From positions 4,528,501 to 4,592,500 of the forward strand of contig OY992839.1 in the NCBI GenBank assembly GCA_963921425.1: a stretch of DNA of 64,000 nucleotides, given 5' to 3'. A program made the translations under genes and the position numbers. Under the pieces are notes generated by a model that was not told the origin of the DNA, searched no databases, and saw only the letters and a program-made list of their open reading frames with translations. Below, in pieces: positions 12,905-23,212 of this stretch; position 1 is the first letter of the stretch; each line of letters begins with the position of its first letter. The DNA comes from Dryas octopetala. Its lineage: Eukaryota; Streptophyta; Magnoliopsida; Rosales; Rosaceae.

Positions 12905-13972
12905 ATGAAAATCTCAGTCCTCCTCCATTTGTTGTTCCTCTTCTTCTTCACCTCCTCCTCTTCAACCCAAGCCATTCCCAGCAGTCCCTCAGTCCAGACC
13001 CTAAACACAAACCCCACACCCTCACTCTTCAACCCCAAGCTCCCGCCGCGCACCCTCTCCGCCTCCAAGCGCTTCGAGGGCTCCTCCGACCTCGTCCAGC
13101 TCCGCTACCACATGGGCCCGGTCCTCTCCTCCTCCCCCATTAACATCTACCTCATCTGGTACGGCAAGTGGGCCCTACCCCAGAAACTCCTAATCAAGGA
13201 CTTTCTCCACTCCATCTCGGCCTCCGCCGACCCACGCGCCGCCGACCCCTCCCCCTCCGTCGCCGAGTGGTGGCGCACTGTCTCCCTCTACACCGACCAG
13301 ACCGGCGCTAATGTCTCCCGCTCAGTCGTCGTCGCCGGCGAGTACGCTGACTTGAAATACTCCCACGGTCCCCACCTCACGCGCCTCTCAGTTCAACAGG
13401 TCATCGCCAACGCCGTCCGATCCGCGCCGTTACCGGTGGATCACAAGCACGGCGTGTACTTGATCCTCACTTCTGAAGACGTCACCGTTCAGGACTTTTG
13501 TCGAGCAGTTTGTGGGTTCCACTACTTCACGTTCCCGTCCATGGTGGGGTCCACGCTCCCCTACGCTTGGATTGGAAACTCCGGCAAGCAGTGCCCGGAG
13601 GTCTGCGCGTACCCGTTCGCGGTTCCCGGGTACATGGGCCAGGGCGGGCCCGGAGCGCTTCTGCCGCCGAATAAAGAGGTGGGTGTGGACGGAATGATCA
13701 GCGTGATCGCGCACGAGCTGGCGGAGCTGGCGTCGAACCCGCTGGTGAATGCTTGGTACGCCGGGGAGGACCCGACGGCGCCGACGGAGATCGGAGACTT
13801 GTGTGAGGGGTTGTACGGAACCGGAGGCGGTGGCGGGTACATTGGGCAGGTGATGAGGGATAGAGAAGGTAGGACATTCAATGTGCATGGGAGGAAAGGG
13901 AGGAGGTTCTTGGTGCAGTGGATTTGGAGCCCAACTTTGAAGGCCTGTGCTGGGCCTAATGCTTTGGACTGA
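12905..13972 (+). CDS. EXL5: EXORDIUM-like protein (phosphate-induced protein 1 family)
   Basis: This is an intronless 355-residue secreted protein. The ATG at 12905 is chosen because it opens a signal peptide (MKISVLLHLLFLFFFTSSSS) right after an A-rich leader. The open frame extends upstream, but only through low-complexity Pro-rich sequence overlapping the TATA region. Family hallmarks follow: RYHMGPVLSSSPINIYLIWYG, SVAEWWRTVSLYTDQTGANV, VQDFCRAVCGFHYFTF, HELAELASNPLVNAWYAGED and a C-terminal GGGGGYIGQVMRD...VQWIW. EXO/EXL proteins are cell-wall-space proteins linked to brassinosteroid- and carbon-dependent growth. Their biochemical activity is not established. The body and the proximity of a Kin3-type kinase and an At2g17210-type PPR gene favour EXL5 (At2g17230). 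The coding region is far richer in G+C than its surroundings, mainly at third codon positions, which creates long antisense shadow frames. Confidence 0.93.
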   Translation: MKISVLLHLLFLFFFTSSSSTQAIPSSPSVQTLNTNPTPSLFNPKLPPRTLSASKRFEGSSDLVQLRYHMGPVLSSSPINIYLIWYGKWALPQKLLIKDFLHSISASADPRAADPSPSVAEWWRTVSLYTDQTGANVSRSVVVAGEYADLKYSHGPHLTRLSVQQVIANAVRSAPLPVDHKHGVYLILTSEDVTVQDFCRAVCGFHYFTFPSMVGSTLPYAWIGNSGKQCPEVCAYPFAVPGYMGQGGPGALLPPNKEVGVDGMISVIAHELAELASNPLVNAWYAGEDPTAPTEIGDLCEGLYGTGGGGGYIGQVMRDREGRTFNVHGRKGRRFLVQWIWSPTLKACAGPNALD

Positions 13973-16900
13973 AAAATACATTTTGCAAATAAGAAAAAAA
14001 AATTGTAATATTTGTTTTTTATTTTATAGGATGGATGGTTTGGAGGAGGCTGGGAGGGGATTTGGGTTTGGAGTGGCGGTGGTGGAGGAGGAGATGGATA
14101 AAGTAAGCTTGGCTTGAGCTTATTGTAATTTTTTTAATTTTTTTGTTTCCAATTTTTTGGTGGGTTAGTTAGGGTATTTAGATATCAAATTTTATAGTAT
14201 ATGTTTATATGATCATATGTTTTTTTTAGGCCCTTTTTTGTTTTCCATTTTGAAGGAAATTTGCTTTGGCAATTTTGTTCATCATAATAAGTTGGTAAGA
14301 AAGTGGGCTGAAATGCTGAATTCAGATTGAAATACTGAAATGGAATTTTGTCCTCAATCCTCATCCCAATCAGAGTCATTTTCTACTAACATACCTAAAG
14401 ATATGGAAATTGATGGTACAAATTTAAGATAGAGCTGAGCTTAAATCTTAGGGCATGTTTGGTATCTTACTCAAATTTTTTTTTCAAAATTTAAAGTTTT
14501 TTTTTAAATATGAGTTTTCAAAATCAATTTATGAAATTTGAAAACTTAATTGGTATGAAATTTGAAAATAGTTTTTAAATTTAAAAAATAATGACAGTTA
14601 AGAACAAAAGAAGTGTAAAAAAAAAAATTGAGAAAAACAATGTTTTATTATTTTTAAAAAGAGGCATGTTTTTGAATTTTTTAAAAAAACTGTTTTTGAA
14701 AATAATTTACAAAATATGTTTTTTTGACTAAAATTTTTTTTTTTTGTTTTTAAAAAATAAAAATAGTTTTTTAATAGAATACCAATCAAACCCTTAGTAA
14801 TCTCCAGCAGAATTGGCCGAGTAATCAAGCATGACTTTCAGAAAGAATTCAGTTCTTTTTAAAGTAAGAGTAAGACTAAAAGTGGTAGTAGTTGGAAATG
14901 TTCATGTTGTCATTAGTGAGTTGTTGTTGTGTTACTCACATGGGTAGTTTAATAATATGATAAATCACATATTTGACCATCTTATTATAGATTTTAGAAG
15001 TTTGTAAAATTTAATAAAGTAAAACAAATAATTAAGGATACCAATTAGGGGGTGCGGACACATTTAAATTTAAAGGTCCATAATTAATATCTTAAAAATG
15101 AAAAAGGTGAATCTGTCTGATCTAAAAGTTAGAAATGCATCTGGATTACATGTGATGTGTGTTAATGTGGGTGTTAAAATTCCCGTTATTAAGCATATTG
15201 CTAAGATTTTGATAGAGAAGGGCAGCAGAGCAGAGAGGGAATGCGAGCCTTGCCATAGCCAAAAATGTCATATTTCACAGTGGTCATCATCATCATGCTG
15301 TCAAACACCCTCCAAGTGGACTATATCATTTACAATTATGCTGTCAGCCTGTCATTACCCTCCCAAAGAGAGAAACCGAAACCCACATTAAATATTCATA
15401 AAAAAATTTGGTGAACATAAGTCCAAAAGTGTGATATATGCATCTTTGTTATTTGGTGGAGGTAATGTTGTATTATTATGCCACTTTTACTCGACAAGTT
15501 TATGCAAAAAAATGGATGTCCCAAATAGTAATCACCAAGACACCAACTTTGCTACAACCATGATGATCATGTGGGTTTTTTAAATTTTTGCATTTTAATT
15601 TAGAAATTTTGGAGGAGCAAACTTTAGTCTTTTTAATTTAGAGACTTGGACAAGAGGCCACCTCATGACCCAGCTTTAATGGCACATTTGTGATCCACAG
15701 CTAATATTGGGGACCACAAAAGTACCCATATTATAAGGGATTCTTAAATTAAAGGACGACCCTGATCTTTCAGGCCATGCCTCTCAGAGAGCAGAGGGGG
15801 GTAGGGGTGGTGGTGGTGGCCCCTCTGGTTGAGGGCCTTAAGAGCCTTGGGGGTTGCAATTTGCAAAGTCTTTGGGGTAGGTGCTTGCAAGAAAATAAAG
15901 AATGGGTACAAAAGGACTAGGGTCCAAAAGATACAAATCACCAAACCCTGTAGATGCCGGTGGTAATAAACAAATATCCCTTTTCCTATTCCCCATTTTC
16001 CCCATTGACAAACAACTTTGTTTTCCGGGAGATGCAAGTTGAACATGTGATAAATTCGGATTTTCCTACTATACCGGTCGCTATTAATGTAGGCCGGTAT
16101 TCATATTGGTTTATTCTTATGTACATTTGATTTCGCATGTCTTAAAAAGTGTTATGAATCGTTATGTTGCTCATGCTCATTATGTGACATACATTTTTCG
16201 ATTAATACATTAAAACGATTCATGATTCATGATAAGTTTAGCTTCAAAACTGGAATAGAGCTCATAGCAAACACTGACGAGCACAATCAATTTCTAATTA
16301 TGGATTATGGATGATGCAGGTGGACCTCACAATAAGGTTCAAAACTTCATATTCATCAATGATCAGAATCACTAGGATAGTTCTTAATATATATATTTTT
16401 TAGTATAAAAATGAAAATTTGAATTCGAAATCCTTTCACAAAAAATTCGGTGGACCAATAGTTACAACTTAACATCTAACTAGTGAATCCTTTTACCCTT
16501 TCTATTTCTCCTTTCTCCTTATTTTTGTCAGAAAATTAAACTGACAGTATGCTCTATTGATGACATAACAACTTGTTCATCTGAATTCATGCCGAAATAC
16601 TAAATCCCATAATTGTGTGATTTATTCATTCGAGGTCCAATTTTTTAAGCTAGTTGTAGTTGTCACTATCCCAATGTTTTTTTTTCTAGTTTTTTCTCTG
16701 GCCACTGTCACTATCCCAATGTTTGATTAGTGAGAAAGATAAAAATAATGGTATTGGGCCCCCCAATTTCATATGGTGATTAAATAGGGTCAGAGCCAAA
16801 CACAATGCTGAGAAAAGGTTCCCTTAGTAAGAAAAGAGACAATCGGCAGATGAATAATCTATTGTTTGTTAAACAATATATATATATATATATAGATGAT

Positions 16901-18340
16901 GCTCTAATTAAGCCTTGGAAGTTTCAATGAGCTATGATAATCTAACAAGTAACAACTTAATCAAGGAGAGCCTCAAAGCTTTGAACTCCTCAATTGCATA
17001 ACTGAGTGTACCTACAATTTGAACTACAGTGTTATTCCTTTTTTGGTACCCCCATCTATCTTGCCAAGCAATGATATTAAGCATATTCAAATTAGAGAAA
17101 GTGACCATTTTTCTGACATAATTAATAGAGCTACATAAAACAATTGAAGTACTTTTATTATATTTCCCTGTCAAGCATAAAGCTTTGTCCACTTGTCTCA
17201 TCCATCAATCAAAATAATCCATCACGTTTCTAAATGGAAAACTTTGGGTGTTTTAGTTTTGGCTTAATTATGCTTATCTCCCTTAAAACTAGAGGGTCAC
17301 GTCTCACTTCATCCCCAAAATCACTTTGACTCACTATACCCATTAAATTCAGCTATGTGTTTTAAAGTATCTCATTTTGTAAAGATCTCTTTTTTCCATT
17401 TACCAAGTTGACATAGTGTCAATCAAAATTTTACTACGTAAAGGCCACGCCAACTTTGCTAATAAAAAAAATGAGAAACTTGACATAATAAGACAATTTA
17501 AAACGTATTTTAGACAATAAAGTGAGCTAAGATAAGTATGGTAAACCACATCCCACTCATGATATATGCCATGGACCAAAGTAAAGTTAAACTGTTAATA
17601 GTACAGAGATAATCATTGAATCTAGATAATTAGATAGTGGAAGTGTGGAACTTTAATTTTGCAGCTGGCATAGTTAATGAATTCACACAAAGCATCCTTA
17701 AACACCCCTCCATGGTCACTGTTAATGAATGCACATGAACTACCAACTAGTTATTGGTTAGAACTTAGAAGTTTGTTAATGATACAAATATTCTAGTAGA
17801 AAAGCGAAATCCTTCGAGTGTTAAAAATTGTGTTTGTAAGATAGAATTTTTCTTAATCAAATTATATACATATGTATATATTTTTATCAAAAGAGATCAC
17901 AAATTTAGATTCCCCTTCATGTAGATAAAAAAAGAAAAAAATTAACATATAAACTATCACATCATAAGACGTAAAACATGGTAAAGCAAATGCGACCCCT
18001 CTAAGGCCAAAAGTCAAATGGTAGAAAACTGTCACTCGTGACATTAGAATATTAAACTTTTCAGCACCAGAAAACCAAAAAATATTCAACTTTTTCTGCT
18101 ACGTGACATGAGAATATGTAACTGGAACCTTCTTGTATACACCAACATGTAACATAATAAAATAAAACATACACCAAAAATGATCTAAATATAAACTGAA
18201 AGTTGAAGACAGTGAAGGAGCAGTTTTGAGTGAGGATAAAGATAAACCGACTCTGGAGTTTTCAAGAACATCTTACTTGTGTTTGACCCATGAGAAATGC
18301 TAGAGCACAACAACCCAGAAAGATTGATTGACTGTCAATT
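13973..18340. other. Intergenic region between EXL5 and the metallothionein gene
   Basis: No gene is supported here. The first ~200 bp is likely EXL5 3' UTR. A hAT-like MITE candidate occupies 14451-14793 and a (TA)n microsatellite sits near 16873-16894. An open frame at 15744-16046 minus has one hydrophobic stretch but no recognisable domain, and I did not call it. The remainder is AT-rich noncoding DNA. Confidence 0.65.
14451..14793. mobile_element. Candidate hAT-like MITE
   Basis: The left end GGGCATGTTTGGTATC faces a right end which, read on the other strand, is GGGTTTGATTGGTATTC. The interior is A/T-only-like, with long A and T runs and partial self-complementarity. Ends beginning GGG(N)GTTTGGTA are typical of plant hAT-derived miniature elements. 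I could not find a clean 8-bp target-site duplication. Confidence 0.45.
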
Positions 18341-18344
18341 TGTG

Positions 18345-18498
18345 TACGTGGTGCAACTACAAGAAATGCATGAAGAAACATTGCCACCTCCACCATGCCT
18401 AGAAATTAGAAAGGCCAAGATATGCACCACTTGTTTGTCTTTCTAAGACCGTCTGTGCCATTTGGCATCACACATGGCCTTGAAAAGCAGTATATAAG
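18345..18498 (+). promoter_or_regulatory. Probable promoter of the type 4 metallothionein gene
   Basis: A TATA box (TATATAAG, 18491-18498) lies about 50 bp before the ATG at 18549. Upstream are TACGTGGT at 18345-18352, an ABRE-like ACGT core, and TGCATG at 18367-18372, which is the RY core CATGCA on the other strand. ABRE and RY elements together are characteristic of seed-maturation promoters, which agrees with the seed expression known for Ec metallothioneins. Function of these sites is inferred. Confidence 0.55.
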
Positions 18499-18548
18499 AG
18501 AGCAAGTGGTAGCAGCTTCCTCTCTTCAATCAACAAGAAGAGAAGAAA

Positions 18549-18906
18549 ATGGCAGATACAGTGGGAGGTACGAAGGTTGGCTGCAACGACCGGTGTGGTT
18601 GTCCTATTCCATGCCCTGGCAGCGTGGCTTGCAGGTTTGTCACTGCTTCAAGTTTTTATAACCACATGTTTAGAGTGCTTTGCTGACGAAATTTGATCAG
18701 ATCATCGAATTCCGTCAGGTAATCAAACTGACTTGACGGAATTCTATAGAGAGAGTCAACTTTTATCCACTAAAATATTAAAAGTTGGCATACCCTCCGA
18801 ACAGTCTGATGACATTCAGATTGTTCGGATTATCAGATCCAGTCGCTATTGAACGGATTCTCCTTATGAAGGAATTTCATGACACACCTACGTCTTTCTT
18901 GAAGTT

Positions 18907-18962
<56 letters not shown>

Positions 18963-19182
18963 TTATATTGCTAATTGTACAATATCTGAACTGTGTATTA
19001 GTATTACCAGGTGCACAACCACGACAGAGGCCACGAGCGGGGATGGCCACATGAAATGCTCATGCGGCGAGCACTGCGGGTGCAACCCATGCACTTGTGC
19101 TAAGAGCGTGGTCACCACTGGGACTGGCAGGGCCTACTGCAGGTGTGGCGAAGGTTGCAATTGTGTCTCATGCTCTGCCTAA
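18549..19182 (+). CDS. Type 4 (Ec) metallothionein, zinc-binding
   Basis: Two exons (18549-18634, 19011-19182) joined across a GT-AG intron encode 85 residues. There are 17 cysteines in three clusters (GCNDRCGCPIPCPGSVACRC, CSCGEHCGCNPCTC and YCRCGEGCNCVSC). The histidine in GEHCGC and a second one just before cluster two match the 17-Cys/2-His plan of plant Ec proteins. Family knowledge: these bind Zn(II) in thiolate clusters, accumulate in maturing seeds and embryos, and are ABA-responsive. The upstream RY and ABRE-like motifs fit. The split codon is AG|G (Arg) between CysAlaCys and Cys. The intron contains a (CT)n microsatellite. The small size and GC-rich second exon are normal for the family. 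Confidence 0.95.
18910..18960 (+). repeat. (CT)n microsatellite in the metallothionein intron
   Basis: About 25 uninterrupted TC/CT units lie 50 bp upstream of the intron's 3' splice site, extending the pyrimidine-rich part of the intron. Length polymorphism is likely. Confidence 0.97.
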
Positions 19183-20127
19183 GCATGCACACATAAGCAA
19201 CAACTCTAATTACCTTAGACAGCTGCTGAAAAGTTACATCACAACTGTGATGAATAGTGTCATAATGTAATAAAGACTATTAAAGTTGTTGTTATAGACT
19301 TACTGGTTTGTCCTTCAGAAATATAAGCAAATAAAAGGTTGTCCAGTGTCTTTATAATATTATAAAATTACTATGGTTTTATATGGCTTTCAGTCTTCTT
19401 TTTCCCGTCCTGAAATATTACTATGTATTTGAAAGTTCTATGATCTTGAAATTGATATAAAATATGGATTACTTCTAGTTAAGAAATATCCAAGTTATGT
19501 AGTATATAAAAAAATAGAAAAAGGAAAAAGGCTCCATTACCAGTCGCCAGAGTAATGATAAAATAATATGAGAAATGGATGAAGATTCCATGATCCAAAG
19601 CTAAAAGAGTCGAACTAGTAAGAGGCATAATCAACATGGATGTTCTGAGCAGAGCTCAACCTAAGTGACCCACTCACATAAGATGGAAATGATAAGCTTC
19701 CAGGGTTTAGAACTTGAATAGGCCAAGGCATTTATATTCAATAACAAATCCTCCACTTACTAGTCACCAACCCCGGTCTTGGAGCATGGCAGATTATTGA
19801 GTGATGAAACAAATGGTTCATATAGTTCACTGTATAAATGAACCATAAACCCAGTATATGTAAATATGAAAAAATATCAGTTTCTGAACAAGCCATAAGG
19901 CATAGGTCTGAAAAATCCCAGATGGGATTTAAGGTTTGAGCAATATTTTTGCTCCTCTTGCACCCAATAAGGCATGAAGTGTCAGACTGATCTTGAAACC
20001 AAGAGGCCAACCGTTTAGCAGCAGGGAAATCATGCTTCAGTTAGTATGCATGCCTTTGATAAGGTGCTCGCTAAGTAAACATCTTAGGTGATAAGATTAG
20101 CCAGGAATTCTTCTAACGAATGTAGAC
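19183..20127. other. Convergent 3' regions of metallothionein and TANGO2 genes
   Basis: The two genes face each other here. The left part is metallothionein 3' UTR and the right part is presumably the 3' UTR of the minus-strand TANGO2 gene. An open frame at 19738-20010 minus resembles nothing I know. I see no other gene. Confidence 0.6.
19269..19274 (+). terminator. Probable polyadenylation signal of the metallothionein gene
   Basis: AATAAA occurs 87 bp after the stop codon and is followed by T-rich sequence, a usual plant near-upstream poly(A) element. Cleavage position is not determinable from sequence. Confidence 0.5.
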
Positions 20128-22296
20128 TTACGGAGCCATTTTCTTACCGTTTACTTCATCTTTGTCTCCTCTATTGATCCGGTAAGTCACGGTTCCTTCT
20201 CTCCACAGCTCATTTTCGAGATATCTCTCATAAAAGCTAACTTCCCCAGTTGTATTCACAGACAATGCGGAAGTGCTTCTGGTGCCATAATGTCCCTGTG
20301 CAAAACAAAAAGCCTTGAGAAATTCTGTTATAGTAAGGACAACACCATGGGGAGAAAGAAAACTGGATTTACCAACTGAGGGGCTTGTTCCACAAATATG
20401 GAACTTAGATGATATTCCCGTTCTGGAGAATAAATGCGAGGTAGCAGGCTTTCATCATCTTTGATCGTGTTCGTCATTAGTTTTTCAACCATTTCTTTTA
20501 TTGGAAGTTCATCATCAGCATATTCATTTAACAGCTCTTTGAAATTATCGCCTAGTCGTTGAGCCTGAAAAAGAAGAAGATGACTCAAAATGATTTGCAA
20601 GCTGACTGGGAATTCAGGAGCCAGGAGGTTAAAAGTAAAGTACAACAAAAATATGAAGAGAGTTAATGATAATGCAAACAGTCCATAAATGTTAACGAAA
20701 CTAAATTGAACAAACAGAACAATGGCTACTATATTAAAGCAAACAAGCCAAACAAACCAAAGAGTGAATCAATAATTGATTATATGATTAATCCCGTGCT
20801 CAAAATGAAGGCTGTCCAACACATTGAGGTATATACTTTCAACATTGGACTTATATGATATCTAATATATTAAAGAAAACAAGCCAAAACAACATGCCTT
20901 CTTACCTTAGGCCAAGGAGAATCTAGCTTTGCATTTGACAATACATGAATTCCGGATGAGACTTCAGTCACAAAATTTTTGTCCTCCTTTGGTCTGTTGG
21001 TTACATAAACCATGGTCCTGGAGCAAAGATCAGCCAGTATCAGGTTAAACCCGTTGTACTGATCTGCCTCCTCCACGACTTCCTTGGCAAACTCTACCGG
21101 ATTCTTTTTGCTCTGCAACCACAGGAACCTATAATGATTATCCAAAGACATTTCTCATCTTATCTCTAATAAAAGGAATAAGTCTGATAGAAAATTAATT
21201 TGAATGTTTAGATTGGATATCAGAACCATGCTTAAAAGAAATACAAGTAGCAATCAGCTTGTAAATATTGAATGGCTGTTGAATTTGTTAGAGAGAATCA
21301 GAAAAAAAAGATAAAAACAGAACAGGACATTAATACCAATGAAAAATATGCAAATAATTTCTTTTTTGATATTACTGAAGAATTGATTAGCAATTGAGTC
21401 GCATATATAAAGGTCAAAGTTAAAGCTCCCTATACACTAGTATAGTGCATTAAAACCATTCATCCTATCACATCAACAACAACAACCTAAAAGTTAAATA
21501 AGCCATATAAATAGAAGCAGGTAACAAAGCAACTTTCTTCATTCTGATATCAATCAAGTTTCCACCTACACCTTGAACCATGAATTAATCTTTTTAGTAA
21601 TTGCCACAGACATATATATGTATATATATATATATATATATAAACACACACATATATGTATATGTATGTATCATCAGCTAAATGGAGCATCTATACTTCA
21701 TTGTTCCACCTAATTACAATAATAATCTCCTTACACATGGGAATTCAGGTTGCGATCCAAAACATAAAAACACCTAAGTCCCTAAGGAAATTCAATTCAT
21801 GAGTTTCATCAACATATGCAAATCAAACTTCTCAACAACAGCTGACAGAGAAAATAGGATAAGTAAGTGATATAATACACATGAAGTTAAACACAATCAC
21901 ACCTTCAAGAAACGAACTGGGAGGTCACCCCTGCTCTTAGCTTGTGGAAGTTTCTCAACTTCTCTCACATTTGTGAGAAAAGCCACCAACCCATCTCTGG
22001 AACAAGCCAGCCATGTCCCACCTTCCAACCCATCTCTTCCTCCCAAGATTTCTTCACCTTCCCACCATGCCAGAGGCTTTGTTGGCCTCCAAAACCAAAA
22101 CCAAAACAAACCCAATTGTAGTTTTAGCTCATTTAGCCCCAGAGATCAAAATCAAATCGAATTCATTTGAGAAACAGAAAATTAAGAAATACCCAGAAGA
22201 ATCAGTAACTCACCGAGTGTGATATTCGTCCCTGTTGAGCAAGACGAGGAAGGGGTAAAGTGGGTGAGCTTGCCATACGAACACTGCTATACACAT
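20128..22296 (-). CDS. TANGO2: TANGO2 / NRDE (DUF833) family protein
   Basis: Five exons on the minus strand (22296-22214, 22086-21903, 21112-20906, 20564-20373, 20295-20128) give 277 residues with GT-AG borders and closed phase. The start MCIAVFVWQAHPLYPFLVLLNRDEYHTR is the signature N-terminus of the family, including the invariant Cys2 and the NRDE motif at about residues 21-24. Further conserved blocks are RPTKPLAWWEG, GGRDGLEGGTWLACSRDG, FLTNVRE and NGFNLILADL. Human TANGO2 is linked to metabolic crises and to lipid or heme handling, but its molecular activity is still debated. The plant proteins (e.g. At1g20680) are uncharacterised. The ATG lies only 7 bp from the end of a phosphatase relic that occupies the normal promoter/5' UTR position. 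The gene is convergent with the metallothionein gene. Confidence 0.94.
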
Positions 22297-22303
22297 TTTT
22301 GGG

Positions 22304-23212
22304 CTATTTTGGTTTCAAGCGGGGATAAACTGGAGCTTTGTGTCTTATTTCATTCCGGATTTTCCCTTGTGCCAAGCGGGGATAAACTGGAGCTTTTGGA
22401 TTTGTGAATGCTACTTTATTTGATACTGCCAGTCTGCCACCAACTTTGGCTATTTTATAAGACAAATTAGTAGAATAATCTCTCTTCACGAAATTTCCTA
22501 AACCAAAGCCCAAAGGTCAATTTTGACCTCTATTTATTTAAAAGAATGTAAGACCGAGTACAAAGGCTATAACAGCCATTGGTTCTCTGAAATTTTTTTA
22601 AATGCAAGAAGCAATATTAGTTATCGACATAACATGCCAGTTATAGAAGAGTAAAAAATGCAGCATACCTTTGACAAGCTACCAGAGAATTAATAGTGCA
22701 AAAGAGAAGTCTTATCTCTGGTTAATCAGCTGTAGTTTCAAGAAGCCTTTCCAATAGTTGACCTTAGCTAAATAAAGTTCCATTTATTTACTTGAAATTG
22801 GCAGGAGAAAATACTCCAATCCAATCATCAATTGAAGGGTGTGGAGAACTGAAGTCCAATGTCACCCATTCTGAATTTTGCCCCTGAATTAATGAGTCAG
22901 GAAAAATTGCATCAGTACCAAACACACCCCAAGTGCTCAAACGTAAAAATTTTGACAAAACTAAATTCAATTGCTTGAAGTGGCACTCAGTCTTCAAATG
23001 ACTAATATACTTGGTGTGCTTAGAAGTTCACCTTCAGTCCAAGAAGTGTTGGGGAGCTAGGCTTTAACATAAGCTTGGTCATCATGAATTGCATACACTG
23101 TATTGTGAATAGCAATCTTCGACCAAGGCTGATCTCCATATATGAGACCTCACCTCTTGAAGGGTTGCAAGAACCAATGTGATTACAAAGAAGAAATGCT
23201 CAACTTTCTCAT
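22304..23212 (-). pseudogene. Truncated purple acid phosphatase (PAP1/PAP27-type) N-terminal pseudogene
   Basis: Minus-strand segments line up with the N-terminal domain of PAP27-like phosphatases in order. A start ATG at 23212 is followed after a frameshift by VITLVLATLQEV and GDQPWSKIAIHNTVYA...DQAYVKA. Then come SPTLLGLK before a donor-like GT, GQNSEWVTLDFSSPHPSIDD (from 22882, preceded by TTCAG), LKLQLINQR-stop-DFSFAL near 22700, and finally VSNKVAFTNPKAPVYPRLAQ near 22350-22440. There are at least two frameshifts (within the leader and after AYVKA) and two in-frame stops. The whole metallophosphoesterase catalytic domain is absent. Some splice borders survive, so this is a DNA-level copy, not a retrocopy. 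It ends abruptly 7 bp before the TANGO2 ATG. Confidence 0.85.
22316..22396. repeat. 57-bp-offset direct repeat at the phosphatase relic's end
   Basis: A 24-bp sequence beginning CAAGCGGGGATAAACTGGAG is repeated identically at 22316-22339 and 22373-22396. In the phosphatase frame it encodes KAPVYPRL twice. The family has this motif once, so the copy next to TANGO2 is a local duplication at the breakpoint. Confidence 0.9.

Noticed and set aside
13430-13981. 183-codon open frame antisense to the EXORDIUM-like gene
   Set aside because: It is a by-product of the GC-rich third positions of the real gene; no domain, signal or start context supports it.
15744-16046. 100-codon minus-strand frame with one hydrophobic stretch and a His/Pro-rich tail, possibly a secreted peptide precursor
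   Set aside because: The hydrophobic segment is internal rather than N-terminal, the C-terminus matches no peptide hormone family I know, and there is no promoter or splice support.
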